NCBI RefSeq assembly: GCF_011752935.1
Contig: NZ_VWWO01000002.1
Coordinates: 1,860,001-1,924,000, forward strand
Source: Chitinophaga sp. Cy-1792
Lineage (GTDB): Bacteria; Bacteroidota; Bacteroidia; Chitinophagales; Chitinophagaceae
Direction of reading: 5' to 3'
DNA length: 64,000 nucleotides
The position numbers and the translations under genes were made by a program. Under the pieces are notes generated by a model, which was not told where the DNA came from, did not search any database, and saw nothing but the letters and a program-made list of their open reading frames with translations. Shown in pieces: positions 41,970-51,512 of this stretch (the stretch's first letter is position 1; every line of letters begins with the position of its first letter).

Positions 41970-42161
41970 TTAAACATGGTTGTTCATCCGGGAATAGGTG
42001 ATAACGGCTCCTGTTACAAAGATAAGACCTGCACCCAGTAATAATACAGCCTTCAGCAGATGGTGTTGCATTTCGCTGTTCCATTCATACAGGGAGCTAT
42101 ATGTGCAGAGTGCCATAAACGTTATGAAAATGCAGAATAAAACCAACAACTTCGTTTTCAT
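41970..42161 (-). CDS. Small two-helix membrane protein
   Basis: A 63-aa protein: one helix at about 4-23 (LLVLFCIFITFMALCTYSSL), a short polar loop (YEWNSEMQHHLLK) and a second helix at about 38-57. It lies 100 bases upstream of the hybrid kinase gene on the same strand, after a 97-base gap from the next small gene. No named family recognised. The composition and the two clear helices support a real gene, but the evidence is limited. Confidence 0.55.
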   Translation of the reverse strand: MKTKLLVLFCIFITFMALCTYSSLYEWNSEMQHHLLKAVLLLGAGLIFVTGAVITYSRMNNHV

Positions 42162-42258
42162 CTTACAGGGCTTTTAGAAATGGGTAGATATCTAGTCCCC
42201 ACAAGTTATTGCTAACAGCAGGGACTAAATATCAAGGGAGCTATATTGACTGGAAAAA

Positions 42259-42462
42259 CTATTTGGTAGCGCCAGCTGGTTTTGCTTCTTTTTTAGCAGC
42301 AGGTGCTTTGTGAGAAGCAGCTTTGTGATGATGAGCTGATTTTTTTGCTTCCGCAGGTTTTTCAGTTTTAGTTTCTTTTTTTGCAGGCTCCTGAGCTTGC
42401 GCGAATGTTGATGCACTCATAAACAACATGGCAGCTGCCAGCATAATTCCTAACTTTTTCAT
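42259..42462 (-). CDS. Small secreted Lys/Ala-rich protein with histidine cluster
   Basis: A 67-aa precursor: signal peptide MKKLGIMLAAAMLFMSASTF (cut after FAQA), then a mature stretch of A, K, E, P and H with KSAHHHKAASHKAPAAKK. It is a counterpart of the 69-aa gene at 35796-36005, but carries five histidines that might bind metal. A second frame over the same DNA (42225-42416) lacks a signal and is discarded. Function unknown. Confidence 0.72.
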   Translation of the reverse strand: MKKLGIMLAAAMLFMSASTFAQAQEPAKKETKTEKPAEAKKSAHHHKAASHKAPAAKKEAKPAGATK

Positions 42463-42668
42463 GATTGTTACAGATTAAATGTGGATCAATTATGTTTACG
42501 ATCTAAAGGTACAATCCTGATAAAGGCTGTTTGACTACAATTGGTTCAATGGGCAGTAGCTGTCGTCCAACAGGTGAAATCTGTCGGTGATGATTAAGAA
42601 ATGGAATTATTATAAGAGAGGAATTTTTAATGGAATCATTTACTCAATACTTACCTGTATTGTATTTA

Positions 42669-42693
42669 CAACGGATACCGAAGGTATCCGTTG
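42669..42693. repeat. 11-bp perfect hairpin with a GAA loop
   Basis: CAACGGATACC and GGTATCCGTTG flank GAA. Read on the minus strand the loop is a C(UUCG)G-type tetraloop in RNA. It lies 50 bases past the stop of the LytTR gene on that strand but lacks a T run. Confidence 0.6.
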
Positions 42694-42742
42694 GGAGATG
42701 CTCTCTACGCTGTTGAGACGCGGTGGTGCTGGCGCCCAAAAA

Positions 42743-43438
42743 CTATAATAACTTCAATTTGCTGTTGAGTGCGGATTTGTAGGCATCTGCAATTGGTATA
42801 TTATTCTTTTGTATGAGTATGGTACCATCTTCTATGGCTTCTATTTTGTCCAGCGCAACGATATACGAACGATGCACCCGCATAAATTTTCCTGCCGGTA
42901 ATTTTTCTTCCAGCGATTTTAAGGTAGCATGGATGGCATGGAATTTCTGTGCGGTAAATAACTTTACATAGTCGCCCATAGCTTCCAGGTAGAGGATTTC
43001 CTCAGTACGGATACGTTTTAGCACGCCATTATCCCTGATAAAAACAAATTCGAGATCGGATACCTGAATTTCCCTGTTATTACTTTCATAGATTTCTTTT
43101 GCGCGGTCGATTGCCTGTATAAAACGGGCCGGACTCACCGGCTTGATAAGATAATCCGCCACTTTTAATTCGAAGGCTTCTACTGCATAATCTTTTTTTA
43201 CAGTTGTAAAAATAATGATGGGGGCTTTACTTCCGAGGTTGCGCGTCAATTCGAGTCCGCTCATGCCGGGCATTTCAATATCCAGGAGCAAGAGGTCCAC
43301 TTTTTCTTTCTGGAGCAGGTTATAGGCCTCCATGGCGCTGCTGCATTCGTCCAGCACCTGCAGATGGTCTACATGACTGGCCAGCTGACGCATGGCTGTT
43401 CTGGCCAGTTTATTATCGTCTACGATCAGGCAATTCAT
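42743..43438 (-). CDS. LytTR-family response regulator
   Basis: A 231-aa DNA-binding regulator. The receiver (1-120) has IVDDNKLAR, the phosphorylated Asp in LLLLDIEMPGMSG and a conserved lysine in YLIKPVSPARF. The LytTR domain (about 135-231) contains EEILYLEAMGDYVKLFT, LKSLEEKLPAGKFMRVHRSYIVALDKIEAIEDG. No LytS-type kinase is adjacent. It is divergent from the metal-efflux operon, 102 bases away, and upstream of small secreted and hybrid-kinase genes on the same strand. Confidence 0.94.
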   Translation of the reverse strand: MNCLIVDDNKLARTAMRQLASHVDHLQVLDECSSAMEAYNLLQKEKVDLLLLDIEMPGMSGLELTRNLGSKAPIIIFTTVKKDYAVEAFELKVADYLIKPVSPARFIQAIDRAKEIYESNNREIQVSDLEFVFIRDNGVLKRIRTEEILYLEAMGDYVKLFTAQKFHAIHATLKSLEEKLPAGKFMRVHRSYIVALDKIEAIEDGTILIQKNNIPIADAYKSALNSKLKLL

Positions 43439-43482
43439 ATGGCTAATTTAGTAACAAATCGGATATTTCAAAGCGTTTGCGC

Positions 43483-43535
43483 AACTGCGATGCAGTTTTT
43501 TATTGATAAGATATAGGTAGTTATCTTTATTTTTG
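43483..43535 (+). promoter_or_regulatory. Putative promoter region of the metal-efflux operon
   Basis: A small hairpin AACTGC-GAT-GCAGTT with a T run lies at 43483-43502, and a TATTTTTG box at 43528-43535, only five bases before the ATG at 43541. If this box is used the mRNA would be almost leaderless; TATCTTTA at 43523 is an alternative. Assignment uncertain. Confidence 0.35.
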
Positions 43536-43540
43536 TTGAG

Positions 43541-43864
43541 ATGAAATTTTTCGTTTACATATTCAGTATATATATCGTGTTGCTGTCATGCCTGCCATGC
43601 AACGACGCAGCTGCTGCTGTAAACGGACATCTGCAACAGGAAATGGTACATGGTACAGATACCAGTCATCAGCATACTCAACCTGATTTTTGTTCACCGC
43701 TCTGTGTATGCAGCTGCTGCAACGTACAGGTAATGCCTGTAGCTATTCACTTGTATATCCCATATCGTATTTCATCTTCCCATATATTTCCTTCTTTTCA
43801 GTCTGACCTTTATACTGCCAGATCTATGGATGTTTGGCAGCCTCCACGAACAGTTATAGGCTAA
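43541..43864 (+). CDS. DUF6660 family protein
   Basis: A 107-aa exported or membrane-tethered protein (hydrophobic N-terminus MKFFVYIFSIYIVLLSCLPC). The central HTDTSHQHTQ-like stretch, the cluster CSPLCVCSCCN and a C-terminal QSDLYTARSMDVWQPPR fit the DUF6660 family found upstream of heavy-metal RND genes in Bacteroidota. The Cys/His-rich centre may bind metal. It is the first gene of the efflux operon, 40 bases before the pump gene. Confidence 0.8.
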   Translation: MKFFVYIFSIYIVLLSCLPCNDAAAAVNGHLQQEMVHGTDTSHQHTQPDFCSPLCVCSCCNVQVMPVAIHLYIPYRISSSHIFPSFQSDLYTARSMDVWQPPRTVIG

Positions 43865-43904
43865 TTAGTTTACTAAATTCTGTTACCTATAACCCGTCCA
43901 CATA

Positions 43905-46900
43905 ATGGATAAAATAATTCTGTTTTCCGTCAGGAACAAACTTGCTATTGCCATATTTACCCTGGCACTTGCCGCATGGGGTATATGGTCGCTGACCCGG
44001 CTGCCCGTTGATGCAGTGCCGGATATTACCAATAACCAGGTGCAGGCAATCACCCTGTCGCCTTCGCTGGCCGCCCAGGAAGTAGAAAGACTGATCACTT
44101 TTCCTGTAGAGCAAACCATGGCCGTTATCCCGGAACTCAGGGAAGTACGCAGTATTTCCAGGTTCGGACTGTCAGTTGTTACCGTCGTTTTTCATGATGA
44201 CGTAGATATTTACTGGGCCCGGCAACAGGTCAATGAAAAGCTCGCTGAAGCCAAAAGCAACATCCCGCCGGGCATAGGAACGCCGGAGATGTCGCCCATT
44301 TCCAGTGGCCTGGGAGAAATCTACCAGTATGTACTGCACCCGCAAAAGGGCTATGAATCCAAATACGACGCCAGGGAGCTGCGAACCATCCAGGACTGGT
44401 ATGTACGCCGCCAGTTGCTCGGTACACCCGGCATTGCAGAGGTAAACAGCTTTGGTGGAAAGCTGAAGCAATATGTGGTAGCCATCAACCCGGATAAGCT
44501 CCGTAGCTATAATCTCAGTATTGCGGATGTGTTCAATGCCATGGAACGCAATAACCAGAATACCGGCGGTGCTTATATAGATAAAAAGCCTAATGCTTAT
44601 TTTGTTCGTAGTGAAGGTATGATTACCAGCATTGCGGATATCGAGCAGATAGTGGTGAAAAATACAACCAATGGTACGCCCGTATTGATCCGGGACGTTG
44701 CCACTGCCCGCCTGGGCGATGCCATCCGTTATGGTGCCCTCACCAGGGATACATCAGAGGCGGTGGGCGGCATTGTGATGATGCTCAAAGGCAAGAACTC
44801 CAATGAAGTGGTACAGGCGGTGAAAAAGCGCATGGCAGAAATCCAGCAGACCTTACCCGAAGGCGTGGTAATTGAGCCCTTCCTGGACCGCAGCGACTTT
44901 GTAGGACGTGCTATTGCCACGGTAAAGAAAAACCTGCTGGAAGGAGCCCTGATCGTGATTTTTGTATTGGTTGTCTTTCTGGGGAATCTGCGGGCCGGAC
45001 TTATTGTAGCCTCCGTTATCCCGCTGTCCATGCTCTTTGCCATCGCCATGATGCATCTCTTTGGGGTGTCCGGTAACCTGATGAGCCTGGGTGCGATTGA
45101 CTTCGGACTGATCGTAGATGGCGCAGTAATCATCGTGGAAGCCACCTTGCACCATCTTGGCACGCGGCTAAAAGGAAATAGCTCCCTGCAGCTGACACAA
45201 GCCGAAATGGATGAAGAAGTATTTACCAGTGCCCGTAAAATAAGATCGGCAGCAGCTTTCGGGGAAATCATCATATTGATCGTTTACCTGCCTATCCTGG
45301 CTTTGGCTGGTATTGAAGGAAAAATGTTCAAGCCAATGGCCCAGACAGTTTCCTTTGCCATCCTGGGGGCTTTCCTGCTGTCGCTGACCTATGTGCCGAT
45401 GATGTCTGCACTATGCCTGAACAAGCGTATATCCGTGAAGGTTACCATTGCCGACAGGCTCATGGCCTTTTTCCATAAACTTTATGACCCGCTGATCCGT
45501 GGCGCCTTAAAGGTGAAGCTATGGGTAGTGAGCGCCGCTGTACTGCTTTTCGTAGTAGCGTTGCTGTTATTCCGCAACATGGGCGGAGAGTTTCTGCCAA
45601 CATTGGAAGAAGGTGATTTTGCAGTGGAAACAAGACTGCTCACCGGTAGTGCCTTATCTGAAACCATTGATAAGGTAACACTGGCAGCAGACATCCTTAA
45701 AAAGCAGTTCCCGGAAGTAAAAGAAGTAGTAGGCAAGATTGGCGCCGCTGAGATTCCTACAGATCCCATGCCGCTGGAAGCCTGCGATCTTACCATTCTT
45801 TTGAAACCACGCAGCGAATGGACCAGGGCCCATAACCGGGAAGAACTGGCCAACAAAATGCAGGAAGCACTTGAAGCCATCCCCGGTGTCAGCTTTGGTT
45901 TCTCACAGCCCATACAGCTAAGGTTTAACGAGCTGATCTCCGGTGTACGCCAGGATGTTGGTATCAAAATATTCGGGGAAGATCTCAATACACTATCAAA
46001 TCTCTCTAAACAAATAAATGCCATTGTTGCTAAAACAGCAGGGGCAAAAGATATCTACCTCGAACAAATGGATGGCCTGCCACAGATAGTGGTAAAAATC
46101 AACAGAGACAAGGTTGCACAATACGGCCTTGATATTGCCACCATCAACCAGACGGTGAATACCGCCTTTGCAGGACAATCGGCAGGTATCGTATATGAAG
46201 GTGAAAAGCGTTTTGATCTCGTCCTGCGGCTGGACAATAACAACCGTCAGCAACTGGAAGATGTACAACGTTTATTTATTACCACGCCTGGCGGCAACCA
46301 GGTGCCGCTGGAGCAGCTGGCCACCGTGGAGCTGGTGACAGGCCCCAACCAGGTACAGCGCGAAGACGCCAAACGTAGGATCATTGTAGGCTTTAATGTG
46401 CGTGGCCGCGACATCGCCAGCGTAGTAGCAGAAATAGAAGCTGCGGTAAAACAAAAGGTAAAACTGCCGCCAGGATACTTTATCCGTTACGGCGGACAGT
46501 TCGAAAACCTGCGGGAAGCTACCGCACGACTTTCTATTGCCGTACCAGTAGCCTTGCTGCTGATATTCGGATTGCTGTACTTCACTTTCCGTTCTGTAAA
46601 ACAATCACTGCTCATCTTCACCGCTATACCAATGGCGGCTATCGGCGGGGTTTTCGCACTGCTGTTACGCGGCATGCCTTTCAGTATATCCGCTGGCGTT
46701 GGCTTCATCGCACTCTTTGGGGTAGCTGTTCTAAATGGTATCGTGCTGATAGGAGAGTTCAATAACCTGAAGAAGGAAGGAATGACTGATCTGCGCGATA
46801 TCGTACTAAAGGGAACGGCTATACGGTTACGACCGGTACTGATGACAGCCTGTGTAGCGTCTTTCGGCTTTCTGCCAATGGCGCTGGCCACCACCGCGGG

Positions 46901-47042
46901 AGCTGAAGTACAGCGGCCACTGGCCACGGTAGTAATTGGCGGACTCGTTACCTCCACATTGCTGACGCTGCTGGTGCTGCCCTGTCTGTACATCTATTTT
47001 GAAAAATTCTTTTCATCCAAAACCCCGCCTTTACAATCATGA
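43905..47042 (+). CDS. Heavy-metal RND efflux pump, CzcA/CusA family
   Basis: A 1045-aa inner-membrane proton antiporter of the HME-RND family that carries metal ions from cytosol or periplasm to the outside. The N-terminal LTRLPVDAVPDITNNQVQ is typical. The TM4 segment GAIDFGLIVDGAVIIVE keeps the D-D-E pattern of CzcA (divalent Co/Zn/Cd) rather than the A-D-E pattern of CusA (Cu/Ag). Not fused to a TolC part, unlike many Bacteroidota homologues. It overlaps the next gene by four bases (ATGA). Confidence 0.94.
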   Translation: MDKIILFSVRNKLAIAIFTLALAAWGIWSLTRLPVDAVPDITNNQVQAITLSPSLAAQEVERLITFPVEQTMAVIPELREVRSISRFGLSVVTVVFHDDVDIYWARQQVNEKLAEAKSNIPPGIGTPEMSPISSGLGEIYQYVLHPQKGYESKYDARELRTIQDWYVRRQLLGTPGIAEVNSFGGKLKQYVVAINPDKLRSYNLSIADVFNAMERNNQNTGGAYIDKKPNAYFVRSEGMITSIADIEQIVVKNTTNGTPVLIRDVATARLGDAIRYGALTRDTSEAVGGIVMMLKGKNSNEVVQAVKKRMAEIQQTLPEGVVIEPFLDRSDFVGRAIATVKKNLLEGALIVIFVLVVFLGNLRAGLIVASVIPLSMLFAIAMMHLFGVSGNLMSLGAIDFGLIVDGAVIIVEATLHHLGTRLKGNSSLQLTQAEMDEEVFTSARKIRSAAAFGEIIILIVYLPILALAGIEGKMFKPMAQTVSFAILGAFLLSLTYVPMMSALCLNKRISVKVTIADRLMAFFHKLYDPLIRGALKVKLWVVSAAVLLFVVALLLFRNMGGEFLPTLEEGDFAVETRLLTGSALSETIDKVTLAADILKKQFPEVKEVVGKIGAAEIPTDPMPLEACDLTILLKPRSEWTRAHNREELANKMQEALEAIPGVSFGFSQPIQLRFNELISGVRQDVGIKIFGEDLNTLSNLSKQINAIVAKTAGAKDIYLEQMDGLPQIVVKINRDKVAQYGLDIATINQTVNTAFAGQSAGIVYEGEKRFDLVLRLDNNNRQQLEDVQRLFITTPGGNQVPLEQLATVELVTGPNQVQREDAKRRIIVGFNVRGRDIASVVAEIEAAVKQKVKLPPGYFIRYGGQFENLREATARLSIAVPVALLLIFGLLYFTFRSVKQSLLIFTAIPMAAIGGVFALLLRGMPFSISAGVGFIALFGVAVLNGIVLIGEFNNLKKEGMTDLRDIVLKGTAIRLRPVLMTACVASFGFLPMALATTAGAEVQRPLATVVIGGLVTSTLLTLLVLPCLYIYFEKFFSSKTPPLQS

Positions 47043-48280
47043 GAATAGTCATCATCCTGTTGCTGCTGCCGTTGCTGGCAGCAGCACAGACTACCGATAA
47101 ATGGACCATGGAGCAGGCCGTACAGGCCGCATTGTCCAACAATAAAGGGCTTCAGGCCGCTGGTGCTAAAGTGAAGTACTTTCAGGAATTATTGCCGGCA
47201 AGCGGCGAAATCGGCAAGACAGAAGTGAGCATGCAATATGGTCAGTATAACAGCTATGTCAAAACTGATAATCATTTTGCCATCTCACAATCTATTCCTT
47301 TTCCTACCAATTTCGCCGCCAGAAGAGAACTGGGAAAGTCGCAGGTAGCCGCCGCCACATACCTGAAAGCCAATAACGCCAATGAGCTGGCTTTCCAGGT
47401 GAAGGAAGCCTGGATGCAGCTGCTTTTCCTACACGATCAGCGGGCTTTACTACAACAGCAGGATAGTCTCTTTGGCGCTTTTGCAGCCAGCGCTAACCTG
47501 CGTTACAGAACAGGAGAGTCGAAAATGCTGGAGAAAACGGCAGCGGATACACGAAAACAGGAAGTGGTAAACCTGCTTCGCCAAAACCAGGCAGACATTA
47601 CCATCAATGAATCCCGCCTGCGTGCGCTGCTGGCCCTGCCGGATACCAGTGTATTACCGGCACAGCGGGAAGCAGGTATTGCGGCGGTGCATATTCAGCC
47701 TTTGAGCGATTCAGCCGCAGTCAGCATGCATCCTTATCTCCAATACCTGCGCCAGGAAGTGATTACAGCACAGCAACAACGCAAGGTTTATAATGCCGCC
47801 ATTTTGCCGGATATCACCGTGGGCTATTTTAATCAGTCGCTGATAGGAACGCCATTGAATGCAGGCGGTGCGCCGCTGGCTACAGGTGGCGACCGCTTTC
47901 AGGGATTCCAGGTAGGACTCGCATTGCCATTGTGGGCACGTCCCTTAAAGGCAAAGGTGAAAGCGGAACGGCAGCAGGAAAATGCAGCCGCACTCACCCT
48001 GGAACAAAATGGTATCCAATTCAGGAATCTTTACCAGCAAGCATTACAGGAGTATGCAAAACAAATGGATAACCTGCATTACTATGAAGGTACCGCCCTG
48101 CCTAATGCAACGCTGATCCTGAAGCAGTCATCACTGGCGTATGGTGCCGGCGAAATAGGCTATGCAGAGCATTTCCTCAATATGGAACAAGTACTGGGTA
48201 TACGTCAGGGGTATCTGAAATCACTGCTGGACAATCAGCTGGCAGCTTCCTATATCGATTATCTGGCAGGTCGTCAATAA
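47039..48280 (+). CDS. TolC-family outer-membrane channel of the metal pump
   Basis: A 413-aa protein (signal peptide to about residue 16, ending AAAQ). The coiled-coil pattern of outer-membrane efflux proteins is visible: WTMEQAVQAALSNNKGLQAAGAKVKYFQ, and RYRTGESKMLEKTAADTRKQEVVNLLRQNQADITINESRLRALL, with a second copy ending GAGEIGYAEHFLNMEQVLGIRQGYL. It starts inside the pump gene by four bases, giving translational coupling. Corresponds to CzcC. Length is normal. Confidence 0.92.
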   Translation: MRIVIILLLLPLLAAAQTTDKWTMEQAVQAALSNNKGLQAAGAKVKYFQELLPASGEIGKTEVSMQYGQYNSYVKTDNHFAISQSIPFPTNFAARRELGKSQVAAATYLKANNANELAFQVKEAWMQLLFLHDQRALLQQQDSLFGAFAASANLRYRTGESKMLEKTAADTRKQEVVNLLRQNQADITINESRLRALLALPDTSVLPAQREAGIAAVHIQPLSDSAAVSMHPYLQYLRQEVITAQQQRKVYNAAILPDITVGYFNQSLIGTPLNAGGAPLATGGDRFQGFQVGLALPLWARPLKAKVKAERQQENAAALTLEQNGIQFRNLYQQALQEYAKQMDNLHYYEGTALPNATLILKQSSLAYGAGEIGYAEHFLNMEQVLGIRQGYLKSLLDNQLAASYIDYLAGRQ

Positions 48281-48293
48281 TAAATATCTCAAC

Positions 48294-49469
48294 ATGAAAA
48301 CTATCAAACATATTATAAATCTCGCTGTAATCCTTTTCTCCATGGGCTTTTTAGCTGCCTGTAACAATAAATCAGCAGCAGAGAAGTCCGCAGCAGACCA
48401 TGACCATGATGAAACACCTGGTATGGTGGAGATTTCTGATCTGCAATATAAAACAGCGGGTATACAAACCGGTAAGCTGGAAGATCGGGAAATCAGCAGT
48501 GCAGTTAAGGTGAGCGGATTACTGGATGTGCCACCACAGCAGCTGGTAAGTGTATCTGTGCCAATGGGGGGCTTCATCCGCCAGACAACCCTGCTACAGG
48601 GCATGCCTATAAAACAGGGCCAGGTAATCGCAGTTCTGGAAAATCTTGATTATATTCAATTACAGCAAGACTACCTGGAGGTTCGCAGTCAGCTCGAATA
48701 TGCAACCACGGAATATCACCGTCAGGAAGAACTGGCAAAGGAAAATGTAAATGCGTTAAAAACATTACAGCAGGCAAAAGCAGCCTGGCAATCGCTGACC
48801 GTAAAGGAAAATGGTCTGCGACAGAAACTGAGCCTGCTTCATGTTAATATGACCGCTTTACTGAAAGGGGATATCCAGCGGAGCATCAATGTTTATGCAC
48901 CTATCAGCGGATATGTTACCCAGGTGAATGTAAACCTCGGACAGTTTGTAACGCCAACGGATATACTTTTCCGTATTGTTAATACAGAGCACCTGCACGC
49001 GGAACTGACTGTTTTTGAGAAAGATATTCCCAGGCTGAAAGTGGGTCAACTGGTCAGGTTTACACTGGCAAATGAAAGTAGTACCAGGGAGGCAACCGTA
49101 CATCTGATCGGCAGGGAAATCAGTACAGACCGTACCATCAGGGTACACTGCCATCTCAGCAAGGAAGATACACAGCTGTTGCCGGGAACTTACCTCAGAG
49201 CGGTGATTGAAACCGGTGCGGCAAAAGTAAAGGCCCTGCCGGAAGCTGCAGTAGTGAACTTTGAAGATAAGAATTACGTATTTGTAAAGGCAGCGGCGGC
49301 CGACAGCCTGCATACCTTCAAGATGATGGAAGTAACCAAAGGCAATACCGAATCCGGCTTTACCGAAGTAGCTTTTGCCGGCCCTGCGCCAGACAATGAT
49401 TTTGTAGTAAAAGGAGCCTACGACCTGCTGGCTAAAATGAAAAACAGCGGAGAGCACGAAGGTCATTAA
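48294..49469 (+). CDS. Periplasmic adaptor (CzcB-like) of the metal pump
   Basis: A 391-aa lipoprotein (lipobox FLAAC, acylated Cys near residue 23). After a His/Asp-rich linker (ADHDHDE) come the beta-barrel and lipoyl half-motifs (VPMGGFIRQTTLLQGMPIKQGQVIAVLEN and NVYAPISGYVTQVNVNLGQFV) of membrane-fusion proteins, with a coiled-coil hairpin between. The C-terminus ends in GEHEGH. Histidines at both ends suggest metal handling. Third gene of the operon, 13 bases after the channel gene. Confidence 0.92.
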   Translation: MKTIKHIINLAVILFSMGFLAACNNKSAAEKSAADHDHDETPGMVEISDLQYKTAGIQTGKLEDREISSAVKVSGLLDVPPQQLVSVSVPMGGFIRQTTLLQGMPIKQGQVIAVLENLDYIQLQQDYLEVRSQLEYATTEYHRQEELAKENVNALKTLQQAKAAWQSLTVKENGLRQKLSLLHVNMTALLKGDIQRSINVYAPISGYVTQVNVNLGQFVTPTDILFRIVNTEHLHAELTVFEKDIPRLKVGQLVRFTLANESSTREATVHLIGREISTDRTIRVHCHLSKEDTQLLPGTYLRAVIETGAAKVKALPEAAVVNFEDKNYVFVKAAAADSLHTFKMMEVTKGNTESGFTEVAFAGPAPDNDFVVKGAYDLLAKMKNSGEHEGH

Positions 49470-49505
49470 TAGCATTTTTCACCGGCAGTATTAAATCGAG
49501 TATAT

Positions 49506-51497
49506 ATGTCAAAAGAATGTTGTGGTAATGAGCAGACGGTTGTTAAACAACCGGCGCATTCACACGGAAAAACATCCAATGGCCACGATCATGATCACGA
49601 CCACGACCACGGCCATGATCACGGTAGTGGCACCGTTGCCTGGTACCGGACATCTGAATTTATTATGTGCGTTGTCAGCCTGTTATTATTGCTGACAGGC
49701 ATCCTCCTGGACCATACCTGGACAGGATTTACTGGCTATAAACGGCTGGGCTTCTATTTGCTGGCTTATTTGCCGGTAGCTTTGCCCGTGGTGGTAAATG
49801 CCTGGCGTACGGTGCTTAAAGGGGATATTTTCAGTGAATTTCTGCTGATGACCATAGCGACCGTGGGTGCTTTTTATATCGGGCAATATCCGGAAGGCGT
49901 GGCCGTAATGCTGTTTTATGCGGTGGGAGAAGTATTCCAGGATGCAGCCGTATCGCGCGCAAAAGGGAATATCAAAAGTCTGCTGGACCAGCGCCCTGAC
50001 GAAGTGAATGTCCTGGAAAATGGTATACTCGTTCGTAAGGCCGCAGCGAATGTGCCGGTGGGCACGGTATTGCAGCTGAAGCCAGGCGAAAAGCTCGCAC
50101 TGGACGGTATCTTATTGACAGAAACAGCCACCTTTAATACTGCCGCACTCACCGGCGAAAGCAAGCCTGATACCATGGTGAAAGGCGATGCCGTGCTCGC
50201 AGGTATGATCAACCTCAATACTGTAACGGATGTTCAGGTCACTACAGCCTATGCCGACAGTAAACTGTCGCGCATCCTGGAGCTGGTACAGAATGCCAGT
50301 GCCCAGAAAGCGCCTACAGAACTATTTATACGCAAGTTCGCCAGAATTTATACACCTGCAGTTGTATTCCTGGCAGTAGGCATTTGTTTGCTGCCGTACT
50401 TTTTCGTTGCAAATTATGTGTTCGACGAATGGCTGTACCGCGCCCTGATATTCCTGGTGATTTCCTGCCCGTGTGCACTTGTGATTTCCATACCGCTGGG
50501 CTATTTCGGCGGTATCGGTGCCGCCAGCCGCAATGGCATACTGTTTAAAGGCAGTAACTATCTCGATGTGATGGCCAATGTCAAAAATGTGGTGATGGAT
50601 AAAACCGGTACGCTGACCAAAGGTGTTTTTGCAGTACAGGAAGTATTGATCCAGCCAGGTTTTGAGGAGAAAGAACTGTTGCAATGGGTGAATGCGATTG
50701 AAGGTAAATCCACACACCCGGTGGCTACGGCTATACGCGAATACCTGGGCGATACCGCGCAGCCGCTGGAAGTAACCGGACTTACAGAGATAGCAGGACA
50801 TGGCCTGAAAGGGAGCGTGGCTGGCAAAGAGCTGCTGGCCGGTAACTTCAGACTACTGAAGAAATTTAATGTGAGCTTCGATATCAGTGCAGAAGATATT
50901 CCGCTCACCGTAGTGGCCATCGCCGTTGATGGGAAGTACGCGGGACTGATCACCATCGCCGATGAGATCAAGGAAGATGCCCAACAGGCTATCAGAGAGC
51001 TGAACGAAATGGACATCAATACCGTTATGCTGTCGGGAGATAAATCCAGCGTGGTGAAATACGTAGCAGAAAGGCTTGGTGTGGAAGAAGCCTACGGGGA
51101 TCTGTTACCGGAAGATAAAGTGGAAAAGGTAAAAGCCATCCGTGCGGAAAAAGGCAGCGTAGCTTTTGTAGGCGATGGCGTCAACGATGCACCTGTTATC
51201 GCCCTGAGTGATGCCGGCCTGGCGATGGGTGGCCTTGGCAGTGATGCCGCCATCGAAACCGCTGATATCGTCATCCAGAATGATCAGCCTTCCCGTATAT
51301 CCATGGCCGTGCGCATAGGCCGTGCTACCAAACAGATCGTATGGCAGAACATCACACTGGCCTTCGTCGTGAAAGGAGTGGTGCTGCTGCTGGGCGCCGG
51401 CGGACTCGCTACCATGTGGGAAGCCGTTTTTGCCGATGTAGGGGTGGCGCTCCTTGCTATTATGAATGCCATCCGAATACAACGTAAACAATTCTAA
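49506..51497 (+). CDS. Zn/Cd/Pb-type P1B ATPase
   Basis: A 663-aa metal exporter. Residues 22-45 are a His/Asp run (about eight HD pairs) in place of the usual CxxC heavy-metal domain. The core has SCPCALVIS (CPC metal site in TM6), DKTGTLTKG (phosphorylated Asp), GDGVNDAP and, in TM8, FVVKG with later FADVGVALLAIMNAIR, the Lys/Asp pair characteristic of the ZntA (P1B-2) group. It pumps divalent cations from the cytosol, complementing the RND pump. Last gene of the operon. Confidence 0.95.
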   Translation: MSKECCGNEQTVVKQPAHSHGKTSNGHDHDHDHDHGHDHGSGTVAWYRTSEFIMCVVSLLLLLTGILLDHTWTGFTGYKRLGFYLLAYLPVALPVVVNAWRTVLKGDIFSEFLLMTIATVGAFYIGQYPEGVAVMLFYAVGEVFQDAAVSRAKGNIKSLLDQRPDEVNVLENGILVRKAAANVPVGTVLQLKPGEKLALDGILLTETATFNTAALTGESKPDTMVKGDAVLAGMINLNTVTDVQVTTAYADSKLSRILELVQNASAQKAPTELFIRKFARIYTPAVVFLAVGICLLPYFFVANYVFDEWLYRALIFLVISCPCALVISIPLGYFGGIGAASRNGILFKGSNYLDVMANVKNVVMDKTGTLTKGVFAVQEVLIQPGFEEKELLQWVNAIEGKSTHPVATAIREYLGDTAQPLEVTGLTEIAGHGLKGSVAGKELLAGNFRLLKKFNVSFDISAEDIPLTVVAIAVDGKYAGLITIADEIKEDAQQAIRELNEMDINTVMLSGDKSSVVKYVAERLGVEEAYGDLLPEDKVEKVKAIRAEKGSVAFVGDGVNDAPVIALSDAGLAMGGLGSDAAIETADIVIQNDQPSRISMAVRIGRATKQIVWQNITLAFVVKGVVLLLGAGGLATMWEAVFADVGVALLAIMNAIRIQRKQF

Positions 51498-51512
51498 TCA
51501 GTATATACCCGG

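Noticed and set aside
42225..42416. 63-aa frame overlapping the small histidine-rich secreted protein
   Set aside because: Made almost only of Lys, Leu and Gln from a shifted reading of the Lys/Ala repeats; the other frame has a proper signal peptide.
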